From Ananas comosus (taxonomy: Eukaryota > Streptophyta > Magnoliopsida > Poales > Bromeliaceae): a stretch of 64,000 nucleotides of DNA. The DNA is taken from positions 4,895,681 through 4,959,680 of the forward strand of contig NC_033640.1 of assembly GCF_001540865.1 (NCBI RefSeq). Reading direction: 5' to 3'. The stretch's first letter is position 1; each line of letters begins with the position of its first letter. The notes below the pieces were generated by a model. It was not told the DNA's origin and made no database searches. It saw only the letters and a program-made list of their open reading frames with translations. Below, piece after piece: positions 54,176-64,000 of this stretch. The position numbers and the translations under genes were made by a program.

Positions 54176-54521
54176 AAAGCAAAGGGGGGAGTGGGTCAAA
54201 AGAAAACCAAGCCAAAAAGACAACACTTGCAAAAAGAAAACCAAAAAGCATCTTACTGTAAGTCAAAACAAAACCAACACTAGCAAAAAAACAAAACAAA
54301 AAAAAAAAAACCATAAAGTAAAGGAAAAAAAGAAAAAGACTATTCGGCACGGCACGGGTCCGCGGCACCCAGCCGCGCGCCGCTCTGTCTCGAGCGGCAC
54401 GCTATGGGTTCCGCGGCACACAGGGGGGGTCCGAGACCCCCCCCTGTACCGTGCCGCTTTCTTAGGGGCACGGTACGTGCCGCACCGGCACGGTGCGGCA
54501 CGCTCGAGACTTTAAACCTTG

Positions 54522-55470
54522 CCCTAAAGGTATAGAAAAGAGAGATACACGAACGTTACGAACAATCCTAGGTTCGAACATTAAACAACTCAAGCAAAAG
54601 GGTGAAAACTCACCGAATGCGAAGAAAACTCTCTCGATCTCCAAATGGGAGTTAGAGTCCTTCCAAACCAAACTAAACCAAGATTCTAAACCAATCAATT
54701 CGGTTCTAAAAGTTACAAATTCAAAATCCCCAAAATAAACCCTAAGTTCCAATTCTAGGGTTCCAACAAATAAAATCCACTAAAATATGGATCAAAGAGG
54801 AGTTTAAACTTACTAACCTCTCCAAAGCACCAATTCAAGCTAGGAAATGAGCTAGGGTTGAAGATCAAACCTCAAGCAAGCTCCAATCCCAAAATCTAAG
54901 CTTCTTCCATGGAGGAAACCAACAAAAAGCAAGGAAAAGCAAGAGAGAGGAGATCAAAACATGCAATAATCCATCAAAAATGGAAATCAAACAAGTGGAG
55001 GAAGCCTCACCTTGTTTCTCCTCTGGTTAGGGCTCAAAAGAGCTCCTAAGGGGGCTGGGGTGTGGGAGTTGCAACAAATGTCAAAACACCCCTCAACAAA
55101 AACAGCTCGCAGAGCAAAGTGTACCGGTACACGGGAAAGTGTACCGGTACAAATCCTGCGCGACAGCAACCCGAGCCTCGGGTTGGCAGAAAATCCCACT
55201 TGTACTGGTACAACCATCGAGTTGTCACCGGTACACTTTCTGTACCGGTACAACCATCAAGGTGTACCGGTACACTTTCCAGAAAACAGCAACCCGAGAG
55301 CAGCCTAAGTCCATCGCTTTGGTGACCTTAGCGCTACTTTAAATACTATAATTCTCGGGATATGAGCCATAGGTCGGAACACTGTCAACGACCTCCAGAA
55401 TATCTGGAAAAACTCAGAACACTCAACAAACACTCGAACCTCGCAATTTGCAAAGGTCCAGTGTGTTACA
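54522..55470 (-). mobile_element. LTR start fragment (minus orientation)
   Basis: It ends gtccagtgtgttaca at 55470, the same LTR start as at 44248. 54540-54610 parallels 43275-43350 (gagatacacg and cattaac/attaac blocks). Five or six ACCGGT palindromes lie at 55119-55275. The left side is cut by the hAT end. Confidence 0.75.
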
Positions 55471-56000
55471 GTACCGTTAGGCGATTTCAAACCCGATTTG
55501 TGGCGATAACACTTTTACTTCCAATAAGCACCTCTAGCCATCACAAGGCGTACGCCCAACTTTTTCACTTCACTTATGACGCTCATATGACACGCTGCAA
55601 GATTTGATAAAAATTAGCATTACCATTCGGATATCATATATAATACACAAATATTTAAGTACATCAAGTCAATCTGCAAATCAACGAACTTTTACACAGA
55701 TAACAACACATTGAATCAAAAACAAATACATATACAACGAAAACAGTTTGAAAGAGTACAACTATATAACAGAGTTAGAAAACAATTACATCTACCAACA
55801 TGATCTACCTACCAACATTCAAAGCAGAAAATCTCATCACAATTTCTAACATTAATATATGTTCCATAAAAGGCATAAATAAGCAAATATTACAAAGCAT
55901 ATGCATCTCATACATCATCATCTTAGAAATGTCAAATAACAATACAACCACTGCACTTAGTTATACCAAATAGCAATACAATTATCAAATTTATATAAAA
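55471..56000. other. AT-rich DNA downstream of the Harbinger fragment
   Basis: No recognised gene. It probably belongs to the 3' part of the Harbinger element, but no terminal inverted repeat could be defined. Confidence 0.4.
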
Positions 56001-56780
56001 TTATGTTCTAGTGCTCCACAATTGGTTTGTAATACTAGCACGGAGATCCTCACCATTTTGGGAGTCATTAATTACTCCCACTAAATCGTATTCTCCACCT
56101 TCATTTTCAGCGTTCTGTTCATCTGGGTCCTCAGAAAAAATGTTATCATTTGCTTGGTGACGACGAATAAAGTTATGTATTATACAACATGCCATAGCAA
56201 TCAAGCATTGAACTTTATACGGAAACGGTGTTGCTACATTAAGAATTTTGAAACGCTTCTTCAAAATTTCAAATGTTCTCTCGACCACATTTTTTAATTG
56301 AGCATGCTAGTGGTTATAAAAATCTCGTGGATTTCGATGAACGCGGGCCCGTGTGTTACCGTCAAATTTACTAATATGGTAACGCTCTTCTCTATAGGGT
56401 GCAAGAAATCTTTCTGTATTTGCGTATCCCGAGTCTACTAAGTAATACTTGCCTGCGAATAAAAATTACTAGTTATAAGTAAATAGGAATTATCAATAAT
56501 ATTGTTCATATATATTTTAATTAAAACGATAATTAATTAGCAACACTATCTTCGGAAACAATGAAACCACCTGTTTCGCACGCCCATCGAAGTACTCTCG
56601 TATCGGTAGCAGATCCTTCCCACCCTGTGCATACAAATAAAAAATTTAGATCAAATGACACTGCAGCCATCATATTTTGTGAGGTAAACTTTTTTGACAT
56701 CGAAATGGTGCTTGTTTGCTCCTTCTGACCGCTACTGGAATATGTGTTCCGTCGATCGCACTAATAGCATTCTGCAGTTT
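56001..56780 (-). pseudogene. PIF/Harbinger transposase (DDE_Tnp_4), partial
   Basis: On the minus strand, AIDGTHIPVAVRR (about 56765-56725) contains the first catalytic Asp. SQNMMAAVSFDLNFLFVCTGWEGSATDTRVLRWACETGGF (broken here across frames, about 56700-56570) contains the second. After an AT-rich, intron-like stretch, YYLVDSGYANTERFLAPYREERYH leads to NVVERTFEILKKRFKIL with the catalytic Glu, ending at 56001. A stop sits before the last part (near 56310), and the frame shifts around 56690. The N-terminal part falls in the assembly gap. Not functional as assembled. Confidence 0.85.
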
Positions 56781-56834
56781 TAAAGAAAAGATGAAAAACA
56801 TTAGTAGTAACAAAATATTTTTATACACCAATGT

Positions 56835-56934
56835 NNNNNNNNNNNNNNNNNNNNNNNNNNNNNNNNNNNNNNNNNNNNNNNNNNNNNNNNNNNNNNNNNN
56901 NNNNNNNNNNNNNNNNNNNNNNNNNNNNNNNNNN
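56835..56934. other. Assembly gap (100 N)
   Basis: A standard-length gap placeholder between the Harbinger fragment and LTR sequence. The true size is unknown, so the two sides may not be neighbours at the stated distance. Confidence 0.95.
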
Positions 56935-56983
56935 ATTTAGGGGGTCTGGGCAGCTCTCGGAGGCCCTGCGGTCCAGGAGCTGA
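56935..56983 (+). mobile_element. End of a plus-oriented LTR nested in the next LTR
   Basis: ggggtctgggca, then ggccctgcgg and agctga match the end of the LTR at 60692-63374 (gcgggtctgggcac, ggcccctgcc, agctgaca). The rest is lost in the gap. Confidence 0.55.
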
Positions 56984-58541
56984 TATACACTATAAGTTTC
57001 TTTTTACTTATATGCATGCCACGCTTGTTTTCTAAATGCTATATCCTCGTTTTCATGTCAAATGCCACACTTGTTTACTAAGGATTCTAGACTCGTCGAT
57101 GTCACTTGCTAGATCTATGTCAAAATGTCACTTTTCGTTTACTAACCCTTCTAGGTTCTTGTCACAATCATGCATATATAGGGATCATCATTTTCACATT
57201 CTTACAAACATTTAACATGTATTTGGATTTAGATTAAGCTATAACAAAGCTCACAATTAACCCTATTATGCAAGATGCTCAAAAATGCACATATGCTCAA
57301 AATATGACACTTAGACATAGAGAGATTTTCGATGTCCTTGGAATGCACCACCCACCTTAGATGGTTATAAGGATGCTTCGGTGAATTTCTTGGAATTTTT
57401 TAAGCCCTAATCCGCGTGCTGCGGCTATCTGTACGGAAAACGACGTTCTTGTCAATAACTTTGCATACACTCGTCGGATTGTCGAACTGAGCGTTCCAAC
57501 GCGTTTAAAATACCCTCAATTAAGTTTCTACATGATCAAAATAGATCAAAACCTAACTTGGGCAAAATCCCTCTTTGGGATGCCCTAACATGCAATTTTT
57601 GCATTTTCCCTAAATTGATCGCATTGCTAAGCAAAAGAAAGCTTAGAATCACTTGGGAAGCTCTCTACTAAGATTCCTAAGCTTTTAGAACCATCCCTAG
57701 GGCATCTACTTTGAGCCCTAGTGATCCACCATGAGAGGGGTCCAAGAAAACCATGTTTTTCATGGAGTCATGGTCTTTAGAGGATTTCTAGGTTAATTAG
57801 AGGATCAAAATTCTAAATCCCAAGGTTTAAAACCAAACCCTAGACTCTCTTGTGCAATAAACCCACCTTGGCCACGAGCTCACCAAAGCCCACCTTGTTG
57901 GAGAGCCACCAAAGCCTCCAAGCCTCCAAAATCTAACTTCTTCTTCTTCTTCTCCACCTTCTCCACCAAACCCTAGGGTTTTTCTAGAGAAAGAAAGAGA
58001 GAAATAAAAGAGAGAGTGATTTGAGAGTGTGCTGTGAAAGGGAGAGGGCTTAGGCTCATAACATGTTGCAACAATTACAAACAAATCCCCCATAAAGTCT
58101 TATTTGCATCAGACTTCAAAGTGCTGTCTGGGGCCTCTTGTACCGGTACAAGAATTCTTGTACGGGTACAAGGCCAAACAGTGAGCCAAATCCGAGAGCT
58201 GCCTCTCGGGTGCACAAGGTCTGTACCGGTACAAGGGGTCTTGTACCGGTACAAGGCCTGGACTGCACCAACCCGAGAGCTACTCAGCTCGGATTGCGCT
58301 GGTTGTACCGGTACAACCATCACTTTGTACCGGTACAATAGTTCCAGAATACTGTTTTAGGCTTCGATTCGACTCTACCTCGCGTCGGTCGATGCTGAAA
58401 CCATTCTAAGTCTTCCCAAACTTATTTTTAGCCCTTCCAACATTATTGGAATGCAAGAGGAACTTGTCCATCGCTTTCTTTAGACACTTTAACCAATTTG
58501 GTCAGAGTTCGATTATCGTTTCGGGATTTCAATACGTTACA
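56984..58541 (-). mobile_element. LTR start portion (minus orientation)
   Basis: It ends ACGTTACA at 58541. It contains long CTTGTACCGGTACAAG-type palindromes at 58136-58335 and an agcctaa/ccctagg-rich leader region around 57820-58000. Its first 60 bases match 63385-63440, the sequence to the right of the nested LTR there. Confidence 0.7.
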
Positions 58542-58555
58542 ATAGTATGCTAGCC

Positions 58556-58598
<43 letters not shown>

Positions 58599-58824
58599 CC
58601 GGCTACTACGGCTATTATATAGCACGAAAGATTTGGTGCTACCAAGTTTCCGCCATTAGATCTAATCTTTTGATCATTTTCAATCCGTTAGATCATACAT
58701 TCAACCAACCACCCACTCAACCTAGGGGCCACATCATCAATAACGCACATACTCTTAACTTCAATGGCCGAAAAACTGATAGCACGCAATGACTTGGTGC
58801 TATTAATAGCATAGTAGCCTAGTT
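58542..58824. mobile_element. MITE, first of a run of three
   Basis: It starts with a short MITE end (atagtatgctagccgaactc) and a CT microsatellite (58557-58593), followed by gagtccggctac and a body that is an inverted copy of 59435-59645: gatttggtgctac, cgttagat, and cctaggggccacatca versus its complement. It ends with a TA tract. Confidence 0.7.
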
Positions 58825-58875
58825 CTATATATAATATATAATATATATATATATATTATATATATATATATATAG

Positions 58876-59415
58876 AGTTAGGCTGGTATACTATCGGTAG
58901 CACGGAGGCACCGTGCTCCAAGTTGTTTTCATGATGCGGCTTCCAAATCGACGATCGGCTCCGTTAGACTTGATCTACACTATTAATATGATTTTGAGAA
59001 ACTAATTTCATAATTTTCGACATTATTTGGCTAGTGATCAAAAGGTCTAAAAAATTGACAATTTTAATGGTAGATGTGATACATTTGTGAATTTAACAGT
59101 GTAAAATAATTCAAATATGATGAAATTTTTATAGAATATTCTTTCATTATTTAGAGTAAGATCAGCACCTCTGATTTAAATTCAAGTCTTTTATCATCAT
59201 TTTTTTATAAGATTTTTATTTCAGTCCGTTCATTTTTAGACTACTCGTTTGATACGTAAATGATGCCGAAAAATTATGAAATTTAGTCTCTAAATGCTTT
59301 CAATAGTGTAGATCAAGTTTAACGGAGCCGATCGTCGATTTGGAAGCCGCATCATTGAAAACAACTTGATAGGCACGAGGCCTCCGTGCCTATCCGGTAG
59401 TATACCAGTCTAGCT
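58876..59415. mobile_element. MITE, about 540 bp, with 140-bp terminal inverted repeats in TA target
   Basis: The left arm reads tagagttaggctggtatacta, then ggtagcac, cgacgatcggctccgttaga and cttgatctacactatt. The right arm is its near-complete complement. TA microsatellites flank both ends, consistent with insertion at TA. No coding capacity. Another end of the same family is at 41556-41690. Confidence 0.85.
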
Positions 59416-59429
59416 CTATATATATATAT

Positions 59430-59647
59430 AATATATAATTAGGCTGGAATACTATCAATAGCACCAATCTATTGGTCGCATTGGTTTTTTAGTCCTTGGA
59501 TTGAGAAATATGCGGTTAGCATGATGTAGCCCCTAGGGTTGATAGGTGGTTAGTTGAATAGTATATCTAACGGGTAAAAATAATAAAAAGGGTTCAATCT
59601 AACGATGGAAAACTCGATAGCACCAAATCCTTGTACTATCGATAGTG
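59430..59647. mobile_element. MITE, third of the run, truncated by the LTR at 59648
   Basis: It has the same family body as 58595-58820 but in the opposite orientation (ccctagggttgat, ctaacgggta, gatagcaccaaatcc). The right end abuts the LTR start. Confidence 0.7.
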
Positions 59648-60691
59648 TGTCACGCCCGAGCCGATCCTCTTTGGCCGGTTCGAGAGCAAGAGACAGACGC
59701 CGAACGGACAGAGCCTCCCCCTGTCGCCACAAGGCTCAACAACAAGTACAGATAGAGTATAGAAATTGCATAAGCGAAAGTATACACAATGGCTTGCATG
59801 AGGGCAAAGCAATAGCCAAGAGTGAAAGTAAACAACTACGCTTAAGGATCGATTACATTTTTCATCATTTCTTTCTTTTAACATCATAGGATTTCAAAAT
59901 ATCATTCTTGCATTTAAATGTAAAGATCTTTAAAACATAACATATTCTTTTCTTTAACAACTAAATCATCAAAGTACAAAAGATGACATATAACAAAAGG
60001 GGTATGCAACTAAAATAGATAAATGTCTCGGGCGTCTCTACCTAGGACGCGATGCCCTTACCGCAATCGTCTACCGGCTCGCTGGGTCCCAGCTCTGTGG
60101 AAATAGGGGTGTGAGAACTACAAAAAGTTCCCAGTGGATTCAGACAACCAACACGCCGACTATCCCACTAGGTCTAATCAGGCATAATAGAATAAAGGAA
60201 AGTAAGTAACCAACTACAAATGCAACTAATTGCCTGAACAATATAAAATGATATGCACAATATAAATGCTCATGATGAATGTAAGGTCATAGTGTCAATA
60301 CCCAATCTCTTGGCTAACCCGTAAGTTTCGCCCTCAACAAACTCACGCATTCAAAATTTCAATTATCGGGGCGATACCTGCTAAACCCGATGGGACCGTC
60401 CTCTGGGAAGATACCCGGCTACAACCCGATGGGACCGTCCTCTGGGGAGATACCCGCTACAACACCAGTGATGTCGACTCCAGAGCACATCGCCCGAGGG
60501 GGAGCTACCACAACCTCCGAGCAAGGATTAAAAGTGAGTACGATCAATTCTACATTTGACAGATTCCAAGTTCAATCCATTCCTTACTTTAAGGAAGACG
60601 CATGCCAATGACCCTTAACACTAAGGTTGAATGTCATAAATCTCAATCATTCTTGTTCTTGCATTCTTTGCTAATCAAATATCACATATAC
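59648..60691 (-). mobile_element. LTR end portion (minus orientation), interrupted
   Basis: It starts TGTCACGCCCGAGCC and has the gtgtgagaact / cccagtgg block near 60110-60150. A gatgggaccgtcctctgggg unit is repeated at about 60390 and 60429. It is interrupted at 60691 by a plus-oriented LTR and resumes at 63375. Confidence 0.8.
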
Positions 60692-63374
60692 TGTGACGCA
60701 CGTGACCGTTCCAAAATTGCGAGGTTCGAGTGTTTGGACAGTGTCCCGAGTTTTTCCAGACTTTCTGGTGAGCTCGTTGCATGTTCCGACCTATGGCTCG
60801 CATCCCGAGAATTGTAGTATTTTATGTAGCGCTAAGGTCACTAAAGAGTTGGACTTAGGCTACCCTCGGATTGCATTCTGCCGAGGTGTAACCGGTGACA
60901 GGTCGATGGCTGTACCGGTACACATTTTTACCGGTACACCCTTGATGGTGACGGTACACTTGTAGCGAATTTCAAATCCGAGCCTCGGTTTGATTTTCGT
61001 AGGATGTGTACCGGTACACTTTCCCGTGTACCGATACACTTTGGCAGAATCTGAGCAGTTTGAACTGCAGGGGGTTTCTCGCAATTGTGGCATCTCTATT
61101 AGTACCCCCACGCCCTAGGGCTCTCCTGAGCTTGGCACCAGCAAGGAGAGGGTAAGGAGAGCCCTTCACACTCTTCCATTCCCTTTACTTATTTTGCTTG
61201 GTTTTTACAAGATTAAGCTCCCTTTTTGCTTGATTAGAGATTCCTCACTTCGGTTGAGGCTTGGGAGCTTGGGTTTGGAGGCAAGTTGAGGGAAGATCCT
61301 TGACTTAGAGAGTTTAGAGGCTTGGATTGAAGCTTCTATAAGAGGTAACTACTTGCTCTCTCCTCTAAATATGAATTTTATTGATGATTCAAGATGGAAC
61401 CCTAGATTTGATACTTAGGGCTTATTTTGGCCATTCTTGATCTAGGACTTTTGGGCTAAATTGTTTGGATTAGAACCTTCCTTGGGCTTGGTTTGGGAGG
61501 GATTTAGCTCTCTTTTGGAGCTTGAGAGAGATTTTTCACACCATTAGGTGAGTTTTTAGCCCTTTTGCTAAATTTGTTAAAGTTTGATCTTATAGTTGAA
61601 TCGTAATGCCCCGTGTATCTTGTCGCTCAATACTTTTAGGGTATTTTGAGACTCGGGACAACTTTGTTCGCGAAACGAGGCACTACGCGACGTTTCGTGG
61701 GTTTGACCTAGCCACACAATAAGAAATTCTCATTTGTACTTAATTAAGTATCGTTAAATGAAAAGGCATGCACATTCTTGTTATATGTATTTATAATGAT
61801 TTTTAGAATGCTTAAAAGGCCTATGTTATATATGATAAAAATTTTGGACCTCTATGTAGTAGAGAGTAGCTTGTAGGCCCATAGTTTGCATTTAGCATTC
61901 TATATGAGACGTGTTTCATGCTCCTATAGTGTAAATGAGATTGATTCATGCATTTAAACCTAAGTTTATTGAGAACATGAAAGTTGACAAGATTGCTATT
62001 TAGAGGGTATGTGAACTAGAGAGCATAATATCATCAAGCGCATTGAGCTTCGGGACATTGTGTGAACCTAGTGGATAAGGCCATTGAGAAATGTGGAACA
62101 TCTTAAACATTAAATGTCTAAGTGTCATAAAGGGGCACTAGCACCTAGAGAATGTTGGAATTTCATTTGTGACTTATGAACTAGATCTTCGAGATGCTAG
62201 TGATATACCATGTTAGAGTACATGAGGGTTGGATACTTGAGACTTGGAGCTAAATGCTTGCCTTGCCATTTGTGCCTCATTCGCAATGTTTGAGGGTCGC
62301 TCCCCTACAACGCGGCACTCCGGAGTTAACCTAACGCGACCTATGTTCGCTCGTGCGGTATTGAGAAAGCCTAGGTGGTCGAGTGGGATAGAACATTCAA
62401 GAGTAGGGATGATTGGCTACCGACAGGCACATGGCGGCACAAGCTGGACTACCTTTGTAGGTCCTTGATTGGAATGAAATTGAATACGGTGTGAGAATGA
62501 ATAATCGCTACTAGATAGTCTTAGTAGTTGGATTAGGGACATATGCGCATGACATAAGCAATGGGGGTATATAGTACACGTTGCGGTTTCATGCATTGCA
62601 TCACAGAATACTGGTTTATCTGAAGTAGAGCGTACTCCTTATGTTTTTGGCATATGGTATTGTGAGGTTTACTTGCTCACTGATGTTGAGGCATATTAGT
62701 TATGCATTGGATATGTTACTTCTATGATAGCGTAGATTACACCACCATGACATCATGCTTATTAGAGACATAGTAATTATTGCATTTATCCTGCTTTCTT
62801 TCAGGAGTTTTATTGTTCGCTATTTATTGCATATTACTATATGTCGTTACTTAACGCTTTTCTTTTGGGCCTAGTGGTGCATTGAGCTGAGGGTCAGTAA
62901 TTGCCCATGAAACTAATAAATTTATAGTTCTTCACGCCCTCTTTTTCTCGATGTTGTTTCAAGCCCTTCCACGCAGGGTGAGGCCAGGGATCGCGGAAGG
63001 GAGTTGCTACGAGCTAGCTTCCTTCCGAGGAGAGTTGCTAGGTGGTCCTGACTCTCGGATTTTTGTCTTATTTTTATTATTGGCGAGAGGTTGAGCGCGT
63101 GTTACCGGTACTAGAAACCACCATTTTTGTACTAGAGACAGTTCTTGTATACTTATGGTTTATTTTATTGTCTCAGCTTTATTTCTTTCACTTTTGGTTG
63201 TAGATGATAGAATTTTTACCGCGTTGATATCACTAGTGTGTTACTATTCTATTTGTCTTTATTCTTGCTTTACTTCCGACTGTTATTATAAACGCCCATT
63301 ATATGTGTTGACAGTATGGCGGGTCTGGGCACTCTACCGGAAAGGCCCCTGCCGGTCCCAGGGCGAAGCTGACA
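60692..63374 (+). mobile_element. Solo LTR (plus orientation), 2.7 kb, nested
   Basis: It begins TGTGACGCACGTGACC, followed by tgcgaggttcgagtgtt (shared LTR start), and ends CGAAGCTGACA. The flanks are tatac and tatat, four of five matching. It contains ACCGGT palindromes at 60911-61030, gcactccggagttaac near 62311, and the common terminal block near 62880-63000. No internal retrotransposon genes are present. Confidence 0.8.
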
Positions 63375-63440
63375 TATATACATCTATCAGTCTTGTACTT
63401 ATGCCACGCTTAGTTTTTCTAAGTGGCATATCCTCGTTTC
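63375..63440 (-). mobile_element. Continuation of the interrupted minus-strand LTR
   Basis: cttatgccacgcttag and ggcatatcctcgtttcat parallel 57017-57060, which is the corresponding part of another LTR copy. Homology then ends. Confidence 0.55.
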
Positions 63441-64000
63441 ATTATCTATAATTTATTTCAAATCAATATAAATTTGTACATTATATATATCCAAAATTTT
63501 ATAATAAAAATTATATTTATAAATTAATATGTTATATTTTATTAAAAAATATTTACAATATCCTACAGTAGTCTTTTTTTCATATACATCGAACATTTTT
63601 ATATATTTTTTAATTTTTGATGAAGCAAATTTAAATATATGTTTTAAACTACAAGTATCAAAATTTAATTCACATTTACGTTAAAATTTAAAATTTAATT
63701 TTCACCCACTATATTAAAAAAATTAATTGTTAATTCAAATTTAAAATAAAAAATTTAATTTGATTTATAATTTAAACTCAAATTTTAAGTTTAATGTAAA
63801 ATAGATGAATAGAAATGCTATTTTTTAACAAATTGATCATAACCGTTTATTTTTATTTAAGATATTTTTTAACAAATTGATTATAATCGTTCGTATAATT
63901 GAATTTATAGATGGATATGAATGCTAGTTTTTAATAAATTGATCATAATTGTTCTTATTTGAGATTTTTTTTAACAAATTGATCATAGTCATTTGTAGAG
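63441..64000. repeat. AT-rich DNA with a short tandem repeat
   Basis: The phrase ttttttaacaaattgatcat recurs with variation at 63822, 63869, 63930 and 63968, with intervals of about 40-60 bp. No gene is present. Confidence 0.7.

Larger units (their letters stand above)
48730..54521. mobile_element. hAT-superfamily DNA transposon, 5.8 kb
   Basis: The ends are inverted repeats of 13 bp, CAAGGTTTAAAGT at 48730 and its complement ending at 54521. Both are followed inward by GC-rich subterminal clusters of gtgccggcacgg/ggcacggtac words (48740-48860, 54345-54505), the usual hAT design for transposase binding. The transposase gene lies inside on the minus strand. The 8-bp flanks (gtataagg and ccctaaag) do not match, so the target duplication is lost or one side is rearranged. 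Confidence 0.8.

Noticed and set aside
53728..54368. Phe/Leu-rich, apparently transmembrane frames on the minus strand
   Set aside because: Translations of A-rich tandem repeats; the hydrophobicity comes from poly-T codons.
55012..55342. Frames with repeated Tyr-Arg-Tyr / Thr-Gly-Thr peptides
   Set aside because: They are translations of the GTACCGGTAC palindromes in an LTR. The same applies at 6570-6952, 58034-58341 and 60860-61111.

Overview
The window looks like nuclear DNA of a flowering plant, most likely a commelinid monocot. The reasons are the dense nest of LTR retrotransposons, an Au-type SINE, plant hAT, PIF/Harbinger and plant-mobile-domain transposon remnants, and one very GC-rich host gene. 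Pineapple or a relative is a guess from the general look of the LTRs and was not tested. There is no bacterial, phage or CRISPR content. Only one host gene looks intact: a mitochondrial ribosomal protein mL40-like gene at 39827-40627 on the minus strand.

Layout. 1-1745: an LTR end abutting an oppositely oriented LTR fragment. 1969-2145: a SINE with a perfect 12-bp target duplication. 2796-2918: a small unknown ORF. 3720-9430: a Tork/Tnt1-like Copia element, broken by stops and frameshifts, split by a 2.3-kb solo LTR (6389-8736) and truncated inside reverse transcriptase. 9431-16283: LTR-like and decayed Ty3-Gypsy sequence with a polypurine tract and a 3.5-kb 3' LTR. 16554-18095: a GC-rich patchwork of gene fragments (two 14-3-3 pieces, a PPR-like tail) running into an in-frame 51-bp minisatellite. 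18062-21492: a 1.7-kb direct duplication carrying an array of imperfect hairpins whose arms differ but stay self-complementary. 21795-27312: an LTR end with primer-binding site, a small TRIM-like LTR, and a 4.2-kb solo LTR with a perfect 5-bp duplication. 27774-28977: a MULE-type foldback element with a perfect 9-bp duplication. 28987-38300: AT-rich, non-coding, self-duplicated DNA with a 185-bp tandem repeat, ending in a GC-rich, promoter-like block. 39645-40680: the mL40-like gene. 41063-46671: a possible Helitron end, abutting MITEs and two minus-strand LTRs. 46842-48680: terminus and 3' exons of a plant-mobile-domain gene with a hairpin array. 48730-54521: a nearly complete hAT element whose transposase has recognisable exons but several disabling lesions. 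54522-63440: LTR fragments, a PIF/Harbinger fragment, a run of MITEs and a solo LTR nested in an older LTR. 63441-64000: AT-rich DNA.

Most of the window was built by repeated nesting of LTR elements of one loose superfamily. They share TGTCACGCCC-type ends, an ACTCCGGAGT core and paired ACCGGT-centred palindromes. The transposons do not form a pathway; they record successive insertion, recombination to solo LTRs and decay. No clear new system was found. The most unusual sequence structures are the hairpin array at 19.0-21.4 kb, the LTR palindromes whose flanks vary but stay self-complementary, and the chimeric ORF/minisatellite at 16.6-18.1 kb.
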